Positions 63,239 through 64,000 of a stretch of DNA of 64,000 bases are shown here, in pieces; position 1 is the stretch's first letter; each line of letters opens with the position of its first letter. The translations under genes and the position numbers were made by a program. The stretch covers positions 1 to 64,000 of the forward strand of contig DUMU01000035.1 in the NCBI GenBank assembly GCA_012839805.1. The letters are read 5' to 3'. Source of the DNA: Bacillota bacterium. Its GTDB lineage: Bacteria > Bacillota > Limnochordia > Limnochordales > DUMU01. The notes under the pieces were generated by a model. That model was not told the origin of the DNA. It made no database searches and worked only from the letters and a program-made list of their open reading frames with translations.

Positions 63239-63778
63239 ATGGGTGAGGGCTTGCTCATGGTTATGAAAGCAGCCGGAACGGTGCTGGTCCTGGCTGCCGG
63301 CACGGGAGCAGGATGGGTAGTGGCTCAGGGCTACGCCCGCCGGCCGGTGGAGCTTCGGGCGCTGCGGCAGGCCCTGGCCACTTTGCGGGCGGAGATCCTC
63401 TACCGCTCGTCGTCGCTCACCGAAGCCTGGGCCGAGGTGGCCAGGAGAAGCCCGGCCCCGGTCACGGCCCTCTTTCAGGAAGCATCGGAAAGACTCGGAA
63501 CTGACCGGGCGGGGACGGCCATGGTCGCCTGGGAGGCAGGGCTTAAGAGGCTGGCAGAAGAGAGTTCGCTCTTCCCGGAGGATCTGGAGATTTTGCGCCA
63601 TCTGGGCCAGGCCCTGGGCGCGTCGGGACGGGAAGAACAGGAGCGGGTGCTGGCGCTGGCCGACCAGGAGCTGGCGAGTGCCGAAGAGATCGCGCGGGCC
63701 GAACGGGAAAAGAACGCCCGCCTCTGGCAGTATCTCGGGTTCGCCCTGGGGGCCGCCGTGGTGCTGCTTCTGGTCTAG
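63239..63778 (+). CDS. spoIIIAB: Stage III sporulation protein AB
   Basis: N-terminal TM, RPVELRALRQALATLRAEILYRSSSLTEAWAEVARR ... DLEILRHLGQALGASGREEQERVLALADQEL; C-terminal TM. Confidence 0.92.
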   Translation: MGEGLLMVMKAAGTVLVLAAGTGAGWVVAQGYARRPVELRALRQALATLRAEILYRSSSLTEAWAEVARRSPAPVTALFQEASERLGTDRAGTAMVAWEAGLKRLAEESSLFPEDLEILRHLGQALGASGREEQERVLALADQELASAEEIARAEREKNARLWQYLGFALGAAVVLLLV

Positions 63779-63839
63779 AGGGGGGCCTGACTGCGCCGGG
63801 ACGACGGGCGCAAGACGGCGGGCGCAAGGGGGGCGTGCC

Positions 63840-64000
63840 GTGGACATCAGCCTGATCTACCGCATTGCCGGCATCGGCCTTCTGATCTCCATCCTCAACA
63901 TCGTCTTGAAGCAGGCGGGCCGGGACGAGCAGGCCCACATGCTTACTCTGGCCGGGGTAATCGTCGTTCTGATCGCAATCATCCAGCTCATGAGCCAGCT
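63840..64000 (+). CDS. spoIIIAC: Stage III sporulation protein AC (3' truncated by window end)
   Basis: GTG start: VDISLIYRIAGIGLLISILNIVLKQAGRDEQAHMLTLAGVIVVLIAIIQLMSQL. Confidence 0.9.
   Translation, partial: MDISLIYRIAGIGLLISILNIVLKQAGRDEQAHMLTLAGVIVVLIAIIQLMSQ

Overview
High-GC, almost entirely + strand chromosomal segment of an endospore-forming Bacillota (Firmicutes). It looks like core genome; I saw no transposase, integrase, CRISPR array, rRNA or tRNA. Main blocks, in order: hpf (5' truncated) – CofC-like NTP-transferase protein – conserved hypothetical – HD-GYP protein – DUF5317 – secA – prfB (programmed +1 frameshift) – DUF2993 – YitT – ctpA – PDZ membrane protein – divergent polysaccharide deacetylase – DUF2089/SHOCT pair – uvrB/uvrA/uvrC interleaved with two orphan ABC solute-binding proteins and a GNAT gene – EAL protein (minus strand) – a carbohydrate/peptide accessory cluster (TIM-barrel isomerase, DppA-like D-aminopeptidase, Gfo/Idh/MocA, holin-4-like membrane protein, PfkB kinase, GntR/UTRA) – phasin-like/UbiB – apt – relA – SurA-like/TPR – hisS – aspS – 6S RNA – rrf2 – cysteine desulfurase – mnmA – small TM ORF – AI-2E permease – alaS – ireB – ruvX – DUF1292 protein with extreme acidic tail – sigK (uninterrupted) – yqeG – aroC/K/B/Q – pepP-like – efp – CD1247-type protein – spoIIIAA/AB/AC (AC truncated at window end). 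Observations most worth follow-up: a 26-codon signal-peptide-like ORF just upstream of the HD-GYP membrane protein; a GTTATAAC palindrome shared by the GntR promoter and an orphan SBP upstream region; a 6S RNA with promoter and terminator; a His-rich/polyacidic DUF1292 protein; recurrent Gly/Ala/Pro/Arg-rich insertions in housekeeping proteins; solute-binding proteins lacking a lipobox; and a terminator-like hairpin abutting spoIIIAA. All calls were made by eye from sequence and remembered family motifs; no searches were run.
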